A stretch of 64,000 bases of DNA, taken from contig OY744537.1 in the NCBI GenBank assembly GCA_963556195.1, positions 21,429,226 to 21,493,225 of the forward strand, written 5' to 3'. The notes beneath the pieces are model-generated. The model had not been told where the DNA came from. It worked only from the letters and a program-made list of their open reading frames with translations, and made no database searches. The stretch comes from Sepiola atlantica. Its lineage: Eukaryota; Mollusca; Cephalopoda; Sepiida; Sepiolidae. The position numbers and the translations under genes were made by a program. Below are positions 20,928 through 34,264 of this stretch, in pieces. Numbering within the stretch: position 1 is the first letter of the stretch; each line of letters starts with the position of its first letter.

Positions 20928-21609
20928 GTATAGGATATTGGGTTACAAAAACGAAGTTCGATTATGACCAAGTTATAAGTTAGTTTAAAGACCTGTTTCT
21001 GTTAATTTAAGTTCATAATTTAGCTATTTATTGTGTGAATGAGTTTATTATGGCCCCTTTTTATTTTCGTCCTTTTCCCTTCCCTAATTATTATTTTTTT
21101 ATTGCCCCATTTAGTTCGTAACTCTCCATCCCATCACCACCTAGGTGACAGAGCGCTTGATTTGCCAGGATGCAGGTCACCCTTCGATATTTTCGAAGGT
21201 GGTGTTGTTGAATAAAGCGTTGGGGCCTACATCAACCTCTCGTTTTCGATTTCGACCGGAAAATCTGCGTATCTGCCACAGTTTAGTAATGGGAGGTCTT
21301 TTTACTAACTTCAAAATTTTTTCATTGTAAATATTCATATATATCTTTTGCACATAATTTTTTATTACCATACCTCTCGTTGCATATTTTACATATATGG
21401 GTTTTAAGTAGGATTTTCATGGAGCAAATTCGTTTGGTGATCGGAGAAGGATGTATAGTATAAATGCGGTATTTTGGTGATTCATGGTCCCGAATGAAGC
21501 TAGCTAAATTAGATTAGTTTAATTTGCTAGTGAAAACCTAACCTTTCCCATCCCCCTTTTCGGCCTTGTGCCACATTTTATACGTTTTAGGTATAAATAA
21601 ATACTAATC

Positions 21610-22590
21610 TAGTAAGATAGTCGAACTCTACTTACCAGGCGCTTATTTCTTCACTCTGTACTCTATTTTCTTAATACACTTGTTTCTACTTTATACCGTG
21701 TTCGTGTCTTCCTTTCGGTTCCTTTAACAGGGTCACTACAACTTGGCGACGAAGGATTCGAAGATTTACTCTCTCTCCATTTTCTAACCACCAGACAACA
21801 ACTGACAATCTGGAATTACGTCAAATTTTTCTTACGTACTCATCTTTGAATAAACGAAAAGTTTTTCGAATGAAAAAAAAAACCCAGCATAAGACAAACA
21901 CTGGCAAATGCACGAGGAAATTAAAGACGAACGTGGAGAAAGCTACACAAGCACCAAAGTTTTAAAACAAGCTTATCCGGCGGACAAAGAAAAAGAAATA
22001 TCGAAAATCGGATTTTTTAGGCAAGTAAATTCACGTGATTTTTTTTTGTTCTTCGTCTCTTACGAAAAAATATCAACTAAGTTATTTTTTCTAGAAGGAC
22101 ACTCGTGAGTCATTATTTTATTCCGGTACTGAGTTAAGATTTTTAACAAAGGAATATAATAAAATTCTTTTTTCTCTCCAAAGAGAAAAAAAGAAAAATA
22201 CTACCGCCGAAATTAAAAACCTTATTTTTTTGTTGTCAAGCAAAAAAAAAAAAAAAAAAGGTTGACTTTTATTTTTTTTTTCTGGTTGAAGAACTAATTA
22301 CGTTAGCAGCGTAATATAAAAGAAAAGAAAAAAAGAGCTGTATTGTATAAAGACACAACAGTAAACATGGAAGATTTCAAAGCTATGATGTTAGAACTCG
22401 TAAAATTCCAACCGAACAACAGGCTCAAATGGAAGCTAGGTTTAAAAAAAACTGCTTGTCCAACAATAAAAAAGCCGACGAACAACGACGCATATTTCTT
22501 CCCTCTGTACACTATTTTCTTAATACACTTGTTTCTACTTTATACCGTGTTCGTGTCTTCCTTTCGGTCCCTTTAACAGGGCCACAACAC
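21610..22590 (+). mobile_element. Internally deleted Gypsy-type LTR element
   Basis: A shared ~95-bp LTR segment (CTGTAC.CTATTTTCTTAATAC through CCTTTAACAGGG) occurs at 21650-21735 and 22500-22585. A primer-binding site TGGCGACGAAGG follows the left copy at 21744. Between them are a leader and the first codons of gag (22367-22490), then the right LTR fragment with no pol at all. The LTR start is not certain. It resembles a TRIM-like deletion derivative. Confidence 0.65.
22367..22490 (+). pseudogene. gag: Gypsy gag N-terminal fragment
   Basis: ATG at 22367 opens MEDFKAMMLELVKFQ. A +1 shift then continues TEQQAQMEARFKK in the overlapping frame. This is the common start of Gypsy gag in several invertebrates, from memory of the family style only. 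The frame then fuses into the right LTR copy. Only ~40 codons survive. Confidence 0.5.
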
Positions 22591-22736
22591 TTACTTAGCG
22601 AAAAGAATTTGGGACGTTGAAAGCGTCTTACTTAGCAAAGTGAATTTGATACGCTGAAACCGTATAGAATGTGTTTGTTTATTAATAACACACATATTTG
22701 CGTGCGTGTACGGTACCCCAAAATATTGTCTCAGTC

Positions 22737-23010
22737 CAGACGGATTTCTTCTTTACTTTAATGTTTACGCTTATTTACAAAACATAAGATTCGCCTCATT
22801 TAAAACATTGGATTCATTAAACTTACCTAGAACTATCTCTATATATGGAGTCGCTTATTATGTAAACACGCTGCACTCAGCCAGTTAATAGAAGTGGTAA
22901 TAATATTGATACAGACGGATTTCTTGTTTACTTTAATGTTTACACTTATTGACAAAACATAAGTTTTGTCTCCTTCAACAAGATTGGATTCGTTAAAATT
23001 GCATAGAAAA
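22737..23010. repeat. Tandem duplication, two ~95-bp copies
   Basis: CAGACGGATTTCTT..TTTACTTTAATG through ATTGGATTC.TTAAA occurs at 22737-22835 and again at 22912-23008, about 85% alike. No coding meaning is seen. Confidence 0.7.
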
Positions 23011-23387
23011 CAAAATAAAAACACTTGCTGAAATTCTTTTGCATTATCAATGTATTTAGTGATTTAAAAAGTACTGAATTCTTTTGTTTGCGACTGTCTT
23101 TAGTCATTTAAAAAGTGTTTATATTTTTTACATAACACGTAATACTAAATTGATTTTACGCAAGCTTTTACAGAATTTGAACCGAATCTAAATGCACTTA
23201 CTTCGCAAACAAAATAATCATCGCAAACTACATAAACAATAGATGGCATTTTTCCTGCTAAATCAAATCTAACTACATTTCAAGGATGTTGTCGAAATAG
23301 GTAGAACTTTCATAGAGATGATGTTCTCCTAACCATAAGATCTACTAATAGGGTATATGAAAAAAACTGTAAAGAGGCTCCGTGTTC

Positions 23388-23905
23388 TCTTAAGAAACTT
23401 TGGATCAAAAATCTACTAGTCTCTCCCTCCTTGACAAGGTCCAAAAAAGAGTCTCCAACCTAATAGGTCCCTCACTGTCAACCAAGCTCCAGCCCCTGTC
23501 CCATCGCCGCAATGTAGCATCCTTGTGCTTGTTTTACAAATACTTCAATGGATTGTGCTCCGATGAATTGGCTGCTCTGGTGCCCCCTCGTCGTAAGTTC
23601 ACTAGACCCACTCGACAATCGACTAAATCCCATCCATTCAATGTGGAGGTCCCCAGATGCCGGAGAGCTTTCTACTCAAATAACTTCTTTCCTAGTGCTG
23701 CTGGCCTCTGGAACTCCCTCCCTGCCCCCTGTTTCCCCGACGGTACTGACATGCAGAAATTTAAAACTAATGTAAACAGACATTTCGCTGCGCAGATCCC
23801 AATTTAGGTTGACACCCCTCAACCTTCTCCCTTTTCTTTCTTCTCAGTAGCTCCTTACGTCTACAGTGGCGGCCTGCCTTGTCTTGGGTAAACTATGCGC
23901 ATTTC
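23388..23905 (+). pseudogene. Jockey/CR1-type LINE, RT C-terminus and 3' UTR
   Basis: The frame at 23400-23807 reads SLSLLDKVQKRVSNLIG, SHRRNVASLCLFYKYFNG, CSDELAALVPPRRK and AAGLWNSLPAPCFPDGTDMQKFKTNVNRHFAAQIPI. This is the longest intact tail of the family in this window. 5'-truncated upstream of the frame. The 3' UTR motif CTACAGTGGCGGCCTGCCTT is shared with 36205-36780. Confidence 0.8.
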
Positions 23906-24139
23906 TCAATTTACATAATTAATTGCTTTTAAACTTCTAATAAATCAGTATTCGCAAATATACACTCATGATTGTTTTCTTCAGATTTCCACATGTATTT
24001 ACGCTATTTTGCTCGCTAATAATCTTAATTATATTTCTTTTATTATTTATATATATACATACATGAAATGAGTTACGTAGTTAATATATCTGTGACGAAA
24101 CTGATTGAACAGTCAGTATTAATCCATTGAAATTTTTTT

Positions 24140-24330
24140 TCCTTTTTCTTTTCTTAACTAAAAATATTTCTATGTATGGGGAGGGTAAAATAAAAAAATT
24201 GAGGGGGGGGGGTCCAACATATTTTTTTTCCTTTTTTGTTAAACTAAAAATATTTCTATTTATGGGGGAGGGTAAAACAAAAATCGGGGTAGGGTCGAAT
24301 TTTCTTTTCTTTATTTTCAACTAAAAATAT
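24140..24330. repeat. Imperfect ~95-bp tandem repeat
   Basis: AACTAAAAATATT followed by a G-rich GGGGAGGGTAAAA stretch occurs two and a half times. It contains G-runs up to 9. Confidence 0.6.
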
Positions 24331-24748
24331 TCTTGGTCATAAACAAAGAAAATCAATGTCTAACCACCCAAGAAATATGACTGGGGCTCCATCGGTTTAC
24401 GCGTGAGCGTTCATTTCTGACGCGGCAGCCTTGCAAAAATATGCGATCGGAGGGAGCATATATTTGCTAGTACATTTAATAAAAGTCAGCTTTCTAAATA
24501 CATTTATCTAGCTATTAATATATGGGATCTGAAAAATAAAGATATTGGCTTCAAACTCACATGACAGTTAATTTAAAAACTAAATCCTATAAACCCTTAG
24601 ACAGATACAGTTCTTTATGTAGACATGACGCACTCAAAATCATTAAATATAGGGGTAATCTATTAAATAAAACAGATGAGATATTACCTAATTGCTACAT
24701 AAAAATTGGTACAAGCAAAACAATTTTAAAGTCCCTTAATTATTCTAT

Positions 24749-24750
<2 letters not shown>

Positions 24751-24836
<86 letters not shown>

Positions 24837-24841
24837 GAGAG

Positions 24842-24876
<35 letters not shown>

Positions 24877-24995
24877 AGAGAGAGTGAGCGAGAGAGAACG
24901 AGCGAGAGAGAGAGAGAGATAGAGAGAGAGGGAGAGAGAGAGAAAGATAGAGAGAGGGAGAGATAAAGAAATTTATACACATTTCGGCTTTTCTC
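24751..24995. repeat. (CT)n(TA)n(GA)n compound microsatellite
   Basis: A mosaic of CT, TA and GA blocks; together they are near-palindromic. Upstream (24560-24740) is a short AT-rich open frame I do not recognise. Confidence 0.9.
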
Positions 24996-25674
24996 TCCAT
25001 GATTATTTAAATCTTTTTATACCTTCCATAATTCTTTTCTTCCCAGGTTAAACCTGAACATAACTAAATTTAGCCTCATATGGATAATATTGTGTCCATC
25101 TTACATTTATTCACTACTGGTGTATATTATCCATATTTATTTGCTGGTCTCTGCTTGTTTTAATAAGTAATATTTAACTCAACTATAGCTTATGGACCTT
25201 CTTTGGACATGCTGGAGTGTCTTACCTGGTGGTTTTCTGGACCTAGCTTATTTTTTTAATAAACTATTGTATGAAATTCTATGAATCTTCAAATCATTAA
25301 ATAAATGATAACCTCATCCTAGTCAAATCTAGATTAACTCCTTGATCATAGCTATCTTCTACTAACTTAACTGAGACTTATAATTAAAATTCTTCTGACT
25401 TCTTAACAATCACATATTTGCTGTGTCTAAGGTGTCTTAACTGCCATTGCCCGTACGGAGCTGACTGTTAGGTATTATGATTTGACCTTGTGTCTCCGAT
25501 ATTGTCTGAAGATACGTTTCTATCGGATAATATACTACGGAAATCAATTGTTTTCTTGAATGACTTCTCTATGATGTTGTGGAGGGAGGTGAAGAAGAGA
25601 CAGTTTAGAGTCTTATAAATTATACTGTAAAATAAAATAAAATATTTCCAAATTCACTTGGAAGACAAAACAAT

Positions 25675-26540
25675 TATCCTACAATAAGTTGGAATTGAAT
25701 GTGTGGTTGAAATTTAAGATGTGGGAGAAAAGGAAATTTTGATAATCGTTTAGTTTAATGACTCTTGTACTCGTATATTTTCGTATTTAAGTTTGTGTGC
25801 GTTTTACTTTTTGTCGCATTCTTTGTATGTTATTGAATAAATTCCAGCATTATTTATAGGTGCGGTGTTTCTGTATTTTGAGTTGTTTTGTGATATTTTT
25901 TTATGGTATGTGATTTAGTTTGTATGATTGAGATTCCTAGTATGACTATTTATCGCAGAGAATTTTGCAATTTATGTCTGTAAGTAAGGTAAGTGGTCTG
26001 TGAGTATCAGAAATCGTGACTGTGTTTTCCTTCTCTTTAATAGTTATGTGCATATTGAAGGCTTTTCTTTTAATCATTTAATATAAAATATTTCGGGTAT
26101 TTGAGGTGTTGGAGATAATTTTGTATACTTTCAGAGAACGTAGATAGAAACACATTACGAGGGCTGTTTTAATTTTGTTATTGTGCGTGGGAAACTGTAT
26201 GTAATCGTTTTTAGTTAATTGGTTTGCGGTAGATCTGGAAAGTTAAAATTTATGTTACTTTTTAGAATGTCTAGTTTATATAGTGTGATTGGATTCTTTT
26301 TATTGTAGGGAATTCATGGAATGTTAAGCAGTGACTATCTTCGGCAATGTCTTCTATTTTTATGTTTTGAAAGAGGAAAACATGTACATCGAAGTTTTGG
26401 GGAAATGTATATTAAAAAAGGCCAGATTCTAAAGATTGTAAGAATAAACAAGCTAAAATCTTGCCGGATTGGTTACCCATTGAGAGACCAAATCTTAGTT
26501 TCTAGATGCTATTGTTAAATTTAATTGATATTGATGATGG
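25675..26540 (-). pseudogene. Decayed Penelope-like 3' segment, copy 1
   Basis: The minus strand contains N-A-G-I-Y-S-I-T-Y-K-E-C-D-K-K (25852-25806), a good match to the GIY start of the GIY-YIG endonuclease in Penelope-like elements, then a stop where YIGQT is expected. Further upstream (minus sense), FPDLPQTN is shared with copy 2. The whole 870 bp repeats at 27380-28200. Many stops; an old copy. Assignment rests mainly on the GIY segment. Confidence 0.4.
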
Positions 26541-26589
26541 TGTATTTGAATATTTCAAAAAAATGTGTTTACCCAAAACAAGGTACAAC

Positions 26590-27175
26590 GCCACTGAGAC
26601 GTAAGGGGGCTACTGTGAATTAAGGGCATCCTAAGTGGAGAGCTGTGCAGCGAGATTCTTGTTCACATTACATTTAAACTTCTGCATGTTGGTTGGTACA
26701 ACCAGGAAAACAGGAAGCAGGAATGGAATTCCAAAGGCTAGCCGTCTGAGGAAAGAAGCTATTTGAGTAGAAACCCAATCTGTATCTGGGGATCTCTATG
26801 GTGAAAGGGTGGGATTTTACTGACTGATGAATTTGATCAGAGGTATTTACGCAAAGGGGGTACCAGTGCAGCATACTAGTCGGAGCACATTCCATTAAAG
26901 TACTTGCAAACAAGCACAGGGATGCAACATTGTGGCGATGGGACATACTGGAGCTTATTAGATAGTGTGGTACCTATTAGATTAGACTCTTTTCGGACCC
27001 TGTCCAAAGAGAAAGAGAGAGGGGTTAGTGGTTGGTGCACTAGCCCACATGTGACAACAATAGTCCATACATAGGCGAATGGTTGCTTTGTAGAGATATA
27101 GGATACTGACAGGTGCGAGAAGTTTTGTAGCTCATTAGAGAAAGCACACCTTCGTTGCAGCATCCTTGACAATGT
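26590..27175 (-). pseudogene. Jockey/CR1-type LINE C-terminal fragment
   Basis: The minus frames at 26946-26674 and 27172-26876 carry SHRRNVASLCL-like and FYSNSFFPQTASLWNSIPASCFPGCT sequences. They are frameshifted relative to each other. Same family as 23388-23905, more diverged; it separates the two Penelope-like copies. Confidence 0.7.
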
Positions 27176-27176
27176 C

Positions 27177-27178
<2 letters not shown>

Positions 27179-27266
<88 letters not shown>
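27179..27266. repeat. (TA)n microsatellite
   Basis: More than 40 TA units at the end of the LINE fragment. Confidence 0.95.
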
Positions 27267-27267
<1 letters not shown>

Positions 27268-27379
27268 TGATTGTTGGAAGAGATTAGTTAAATTTTAATG
27301 GAAAGATTCAAGGTATGGTTTAAATAAATGTTTAGGAACCGCCTTCTTAGTTAATATAACATACTGAAAGACAAAATAA

Positions 27380-28310
27380 ACATGCAACAATTAGTGTAGC
27401 TGAGAATTGAATGTGTGGTTGAAATCTAAGATGTGATAGAAAAGGGTATTTTTGTGATCGTTTATTTTTATGACTATTTTCTTATTTAAGTTTCACTGTG
27501 TTTAACTGTTTATGTCGCATTACTTGCATATTATTGAATAAATTCCAGCATTGATTGTGGTTGTGGTGTTTGTTTATTTTGAGTTGTTTAGTGATGTTTT
27601 GGGCGTTTTGTATAATTCAGACAGCAGAGGGTTTTGCTGTTCATGTTTGTAAGTAACGTTATGGTCTATAAGTGTGAGAAGGAATGGTTGCGTTTTTCTT
27701 CTGTTTGATAGTTGTGTGTATATTAGAGGCTTTCATTTTAGCTTTTAATTTAAAATATTTCGTTTTTTTCAGGTTTCTTTTATATTTCATCTTAAGATAT
27801 TGGTGACTGTATACTCTGAGGGAGGACGTAGATAGAAATCAATTATGAGGTCTGTTTGAATTTTGTTGTTGTGTGAGTAAATTTGTATATAGTCGTCTTT
27901 GTTCGTTTGTTTGCGGTAGACCTGGCAATTTAAAATGTCTGTTATTTATTAGAATGTCCAGTAAAGATATAATGTTATTGAATTCTTTTTCATATGAGAA
28001 ATTTAGGGAATGTTCAGCAGCGAGTATTTTGTGTGGGAAAACAAGTATCTCGAATTCTTTACGTAATCTATATTCAAAGTAGCAAATCATAACGATTCTA
28101 AGAATAAACAAGTTAAATGTCGCCAGGCTGGTTACCCATCCAAAGACCACATCTTTGTTTATAGTGACTGTTGTTGAATTTAAAGTAGATGATGTTGATC
28201 ATATAATATATACTTAAAGACAAAGAAATTATGCAACAATTAGTGTAGCTGAGAATTGAATGTGTGGTTGAAATCTAAGATGTGATAGAAATGAGCCTTT
28301 TTGTGATCAA
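27380..28310 (-). pseudogene. Decayed Penelope-like 3' segment, copy 2 plus partial copy 3
   Basis: Repeats 25675-26540 over its length (GAATGTGTGGTTGAAAT, AATAAATTCCAGCATT, TTTGCGGTAGA). The minus frame at 28150-27839 has FKLPGLPQTNEQRRLYTN. At 28215-28310 the first ~95 bp start again (GAATTGAATGTGTGGTTGAA), giving a third, truncated head-to-tail copy. Confidence 0.45.
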
Positions 28311-29079
28311 TGATACATAATATATTGAGCATATGTCAAAGATTGCCGGAAGAGAGGGGTGAAAATAGTTTTTTTCATGTTTCGCAAAGTGGTTGAAGCA
28401 TTTTAATACGTATATTGACTTATGAGGAATGCTTTCTAGGCTCTTCGTGAGTTTGTTATTCAAACTTTTATTTCAAATATTATTGAGAATGTCACCTAGA
28501 TTTCTTATAAGGAAATACAGTTTTGTGACTTATTATGCTACTATATATGTATCGGTAACTATAATAAAGACACTGTTCGTACGGGGGTATTTTGTTAGTT
28601 GGTTTTAGAGAAGCAGTATGATGTTGAATGGTAGGGTGGTATGCAACGTGGTATAATCATGTTTTTTTTTTGTTCCTGACTAGATTTTAAAAGTTATGGT
28701 TATTTTATTGATGGTGTTTAAGTTGGTTATTCAGTATTGTGCTTTTTATCAATGTATGTTGTTCATGTCTGATTATCAAACCGCGGCTAATATAATAATA
28801 ATATCTGCACCGTGGGAAAAATGAATGCGTGCCAACATGTGTCATTTAGGTAGAATCATGTCATTGGGTGACGAATGCGATGATAACTACTAAGATGAAA
28901 CCTTTGGTAAAATACATAAAATTATTTGTGTAGAATATTTCTGGTGGATGATAATGAAAGATTTGAATTCGAAACAGCGAGAAAAGAAATGTATGTTGAG
29001 TTTGGAATTATTTCAGTGTTATATACACCCGTTCCGATAGATGTATGAAGTCCTTTAAGCATGTGCGTTGATTGCCTCG
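28311..29079. other. No recognisable feature
   Basis: AT-rich sequence without supported ORF or repeat structure. Confidence 0.5.
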
Positions 29080-29312
29080 TCGCTGTCGCCGCCATCATAG
29101 TTGTGAGCCCAGGGTGCTTTTTCGTCTGTCGTCGCCGCTGTCGCCGCCATCATAGCTGTGAACCCCAATTGCTTTATCGTTTGCTGTCGCCGCCATCATA
29201 GATATGAACCCCAATTGCTTTATCGTCTGCTGTCGCTGCCATCATAGCTGTGAACCCCAATTGCTTTATCGTTTGCTGTCGCCGCTATCATAGCTGTGAG
29301 CACCGGTTACTT
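29080..29312. repeat. 46-bp minisatellite, about five copies
   Basis: The unit contains GCTGTCGCCGCCATCATAG and AACCCCAATTGCTTTATCG. It is GC-rich compared with its surroundings. Confidence 0.85.
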
Positions 29313-29395
29313 TTTTCATTCGTTGATGCAAATCACACCGTTAGTTTATAAAAAGGTTTATTCAAATGACAGAACAGAAACATCGCTCTGTTTAT

Positions 29396-29399
<4 letters not shown>

Positions 29400-29447
<48 letters not shown>

Positions 29448-29484
29448 AGAGAGAGATACAGACAGACAGACAGACAGACAGAGA
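29400..29484. repeat. (GA)n and (CAGA)n microsatellite
   Basis: A GA run at 29400-29456 followed by GACA repeats to 29480. Confidence 0.95.
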
Positions 29485-30480
29485 TTTCACTACATCAGTT
29501 GCGGAAGCTTATCAAAGCAGAGGGCTTCCTCTAGGAAGCAGCCATTTATTTCAATTGGGGCAAAGCGAGTATCAGAGCGTTGGTGGTGAAAGACGAGAAG
29601 TTTCTGTTTTAGACGCATTAAAAGCAACCAGCCACATTTTCCCCATTGCACTACGTGCTCTACGTCGGAAGATAGAGAATCAGAAAAATCTGGATCATTA
29701 ATGCTCTTGGTTGTGTTGCCATAGTTGATGGTGTCGTCTGTATAAATGTCGACGAATGATCTTAGAATGTGTTTAGGGAGATCATTGATCAATATCAGAA
29801 AGACCGTTGTTTTGGTTGCAGTTATTTAAGTGAGTGGAATGTTGCCAGGACCAGTTGCTTTGCTGGCATGAAGGTTCTTGATAAGTTTGGCAACATTCCA
29901 TATAGATATATGGATGTAGCTCATAATGTTTTTAGTCATAGGGGAAAATCCAGGTGGTAGGCGACCCCGATCACAATAGGTTGAAGTTGATGCAAAGTTC
30001 TTTGCTAAAAGTTTGGCTCTATTAGATGCTGGGGAAATCACTTCTGGTCCACTGATGATAGCTAGAATAGTGGGTAAGCATCTGTTCAGGACTTTGTTAT
30101 TCGCCAAAACTCGTGGGAACATATCCTCTGTTCAGACACTCTAGATTTAACGGATTGGGCATATGATTCTCCTGCGTTTTCTATAACCCTTTTGCAGTGG
30201 TTGCTGGCAGTCCTAAAGGCGGTTACGGTTTCAGAACATCTATTTCGTTGAAAGCAGTTGAAATAGTGGTTTCTGTGAGCGATGGCGGTGGCACATTCTG
30301 GGGTGTATTACGGCTGTCAGTTTTTGTTTGTTGGAATTTCTTGTAAACTATGGAGCCCTAAATACCAATGGTTAACCAATAAGTTAAATCGAATGTGATA
30401 CAGGACACATTCTTTTCAAACATTGAATGCAGGAGAATTTCTGATAAGAAAGATCTGAAGCTGTCTCAGTCAGCAATACG
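29485..30480 (-). pseudogene. Jockey/CR1-type LINE, internal RT region
   Basis: Reading right to left: a pre-RT stretch (TAFRTASNHCKRVIENAGESY near 30250-30150), then FWRIANKVLNR-like and ...SKATGPGNIPLT (30122-29826). After a deletion comes the catalytic segment VDIYTDDTINYG (29792-29490 frame), where TDD replaces the usual ADD. This is the only copy in the window that keeps the region upstream of the RT active site. Confidence 0.7.
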
Positions 30481-30525
30481 GTGCGATGAAAAAGGGACTT
30501 CAAGGGTCTTGTTGCACTTTGTTTT

Positions 30526-31700
30526 TGTTGTGGGCCTGTAAAGGGTCTAGAAGGAAAACACGAACTCAGAGTTTAGAGAAAACAAGTATATTGAAAAAAG
30601 TATAATACAACAGAAAACAAGAGTGGGTGTACGTCTGTCTTGACTGCCAGTACAGACTGGTGTGGTTACAACACTGAGAAGCAGGTGCTCCCAGTATTTA
30701 TAGTGAGTGGAAGAGTTCAAGTAGTCCGTATAGGTAAGGTACAATGACCTCCTTCCCAAGCTTTACTTCCTCAGGAGTCACAATATCATTTCCGTTTTAG
30801 CTTGACCCTATTTTGAGGCTGCGAGGGGTATCTGTTTGCCAAAATTCTCGTATCTGGTGACCATAAACTTCTTCCTAGAGAGTGCTGTCAGTGTCTTCCC
30901 ATAGTCGTTCCCTAATTTGATTTAGGTGTTTCTTATGAGAGAACTGTATGCCTCTATCCAAAATAGATTTGATATTCTTCAGTTTTTAAATTAGAGACTT
31001 CTGATTTTGGCGCACATCTTTAAACTTAGAAAAATGTCTTCTTTGCCTCGAAATTCAACTTCAAGACAAGTCACCTTATTTTTCATAGTCTTTAGCTCTT
31101 CTAAGATATGTTGGGTTGCAACTTTAGCGATTCCAGCTCTAGAACCATAAGTTCACTCTTTTTAACCTTCAAATGGTTATTCAAAGAATTTATCATCATT
31201 TTTTAAGTTTAGTGTTAGCTATTTTCAGCGTCAATTTAGTGTCCTCATGTGCTTTAATTTCTGGCGACAATTTATTTGAGTTAGTTTCATACGATTTTTA
31301 ATAGTTGAAACAAATTCCTTATTTCGTTTTTCTGACTAAGTCGTCAGACTTTTTATTTTCTGGCCAAAAGTATTTGTTGATAACTCCAATAGGTTGAACC
31401 TCTGCATCAATTTTGTGCCAAATAAATTGTTGGTATTTTTAATACGAACATTTGTACTTTTTTGGTAGTTTTATTTAAAGTAATGTCGGTAATAATTTCA
31501 CCCTCGAATTTAATTTTTTCCCCAGTCACCGTTCTAGCTATTTTTTGGTTCTTAGTATGGTCGGTTTATCCAACCTTATCCATGTATGCATGTTGATAAT
31601 CGATACGTCTGAACCAGAACCGAATTGTAATTTTACATTTTTATTCAGGATTTTTACCTGTACATATTTTCTTATAATTCTGCTAAAGTTCATCGGGAGT
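30526..31700 (-). mobile_element. Second Gypsy-type element, heavily decayed
   Basis: A likely 3' LTR lies at 30526-30743 (minus strand from TGTACCTTACC to GCCCACAACA, TATA-like CACTATAAATACT). A purine tract (GGGAAGGAGG) adjoins it at 30749-30760. At 31450-31690 there is a protease homologous to 4845-5156. Between them the RT region has degenerated beyond recognition. No 5' LTR is found. Confidence 0.6.
31450..31690 (-). pseudogene. Gypsy protease, catalytic aspartate lost
   Basis: The minus strand reads ...KLQFGSGSDVSIIN. Alignment with the LDSGSD of the first Gypsy element shows the catalytic Asp replaced by Gly. Stops follow after ILRTKK. The order and spacing match the 4845-5156 protease. 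Confidence 0.65.
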
Positions 31701-31870
31701 AAAGACTACAGTTTGTCAAACGACCCCTTGTCACTCGGTAAGAAAAAACACCGCTTCCCAAACAGACTCTTGCCACCCGGAGGGAAGAACCACAGCTTGC
31801 AAAACGCATCCTTGACACCCGGAGAGAAGCTTGCTAAGCGGACCTTAGTTAGTCACAAACTCTACAGACG
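31686..31870 (+). repeat. 45-bp tandem repeat, three to four units
   Basis: The units share CAGCTTGCAAAACGCATCC and CACCCGGAGAGAAG variants. In the plus frame they keep a 14-15-residue repeat (HSLQNASLTPGEK). Lies where gag would be in the decayed Gypsy element, but antisense to it. Confidence 0.6.
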
Positions 31871-33446
<1,576 letters not shown>

Positions 33447-33699
33447 TACATGAATCCGCTTGGAATCCGCTTAACTGAAGACAGGAAGAATATTGTTTTC
33501 TTAATATGGCCAACCTTATTTGATCCCCCCTCCAAGGACAACAGACTTGGGTGGAATCATCGTCGTTGGATTTTTATACAGATTCTTCTGGATTTACCAA
33601 TATTTCTGAACCCCACGCTATTTGGATTTCGTTATTGGTGACTTTCATGCCCGTTTGAACTTTAAATTTAAACAAAAAAATCTTTCAAATTTAGAACTT

Positions 33700-33905
33700 T
33701 GACAGTCCTCATCTGTCAACTTATCAATCATTAATCTCCTCTGGTGATAAGATTTTAATCTTTGAAAAGCCTGGTTTAAGGAATGAAAGAGAAGAAAAAT
33801 AAATGTTTTTATTAACTAAACTGCTCCTTGTTTTGAACAACTGAAGATATTGATTTGCTTCCATTTGCAGGTCTAATCAATTTTCATTGACTTACCATAT
33901 ATATA
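33700..33905 (+). mobile_element. Hammerhead-bearing short repeat, copy A3
   Basis: The hammerhead-like part is at 33733-33790: stem I TCCT/AGGA, box 1 CTGGTGA and stem II AAGAT/ATCTT. Box 2 is GAAA, stem III closes with A-T pairs, and the triplet is TTA. The downstream body resembles A2 (GAACAACTGAAG region) and ends at a short TA run. One substitution in box 1. Confidence 0.5.
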
Positions 33906-33936
33906 TATACACACCTATATATACAATCACATATAT

Positions 33937-34191
33937 GAATCACCGAGGTTAAGCGGCGTCGAGCATGGCCAGTACTAAACGGGTGATCATTTAGGAACAC
34001 CAGGTGTTGTATGTGCTCTCTGCTTATCTCGGCATTGTTTCCAGTCGTCTTGTATGACTACTTGCCATTGGAATCAATCAGTGCCTACTCAGGAGAGCGG
34101 TTGTTGGGATTGCGCAACCCTTGCAATTACAAATTCACGCGCGAGCAGCCTCTGGCGGGGCACTCATACGTCGAAAAATCGACGGGAGAGT

Positions 34192-34198
<7 letters not shown>
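33937..34198 (+). mobile_element. 5S rRNA-headed SINE
   Basis: The head corresponds to 5S rRNA from GATCACCGAAGTTAAGC to the 3' end (here AATCACCGAGGTTAAGCGGC ... GGTGTTGTATG), including the internal control region. The body (CTCTGCTTATCTCGGCATTG to GGGAGAGTCCATCA) is shared with 41525-41840. The 5' ~40 nt of 5S are missing. The tail is (TA)n. Confidence 0.8.

Positions 34199-34252
<54 letters not shown>
34199..34252. repeat. (TA)n tail of the 5S-headed SINE
   Basis: TA run directly joined to the SINE 3' end; the other copy has GATAT repeats in the same place. Confidence 0.9.
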
Positions 34253-34257
<5 letters not shown>

Positions 34258-34264
34258 TTAATAT

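Larger units (their letters stand above)
16986..21600 (+). mobile_element. Tx1-like non-LTR retrotransposon, nearly full length
   Basis: An endonuclease-RT ORF2 (17481-20927) with a GC-richer leader and a ~670-bp 3' UTR. The UTR end resembles that of 13640-13835 and stops near an ATAAATAAATA tail at about 21600. RT motifs (PEQTCSGKGRTIQE, LINLDQSKAFDRLDYRYL, CPLSPMLYAI) are most like the Tx1/L1 group. Some Tx1-group elements are target-specific for snRNA, 5S or microsatellites; no such target is evident here. The exact 5' end is not defined. Confidence 0.75.

Noticed and set aside
33937..34040. Genuine 5S rRNA gene
   Set aside because: 5' end missing, several substitutions, and fused to a repeated body; a SINE head is the better explanation.
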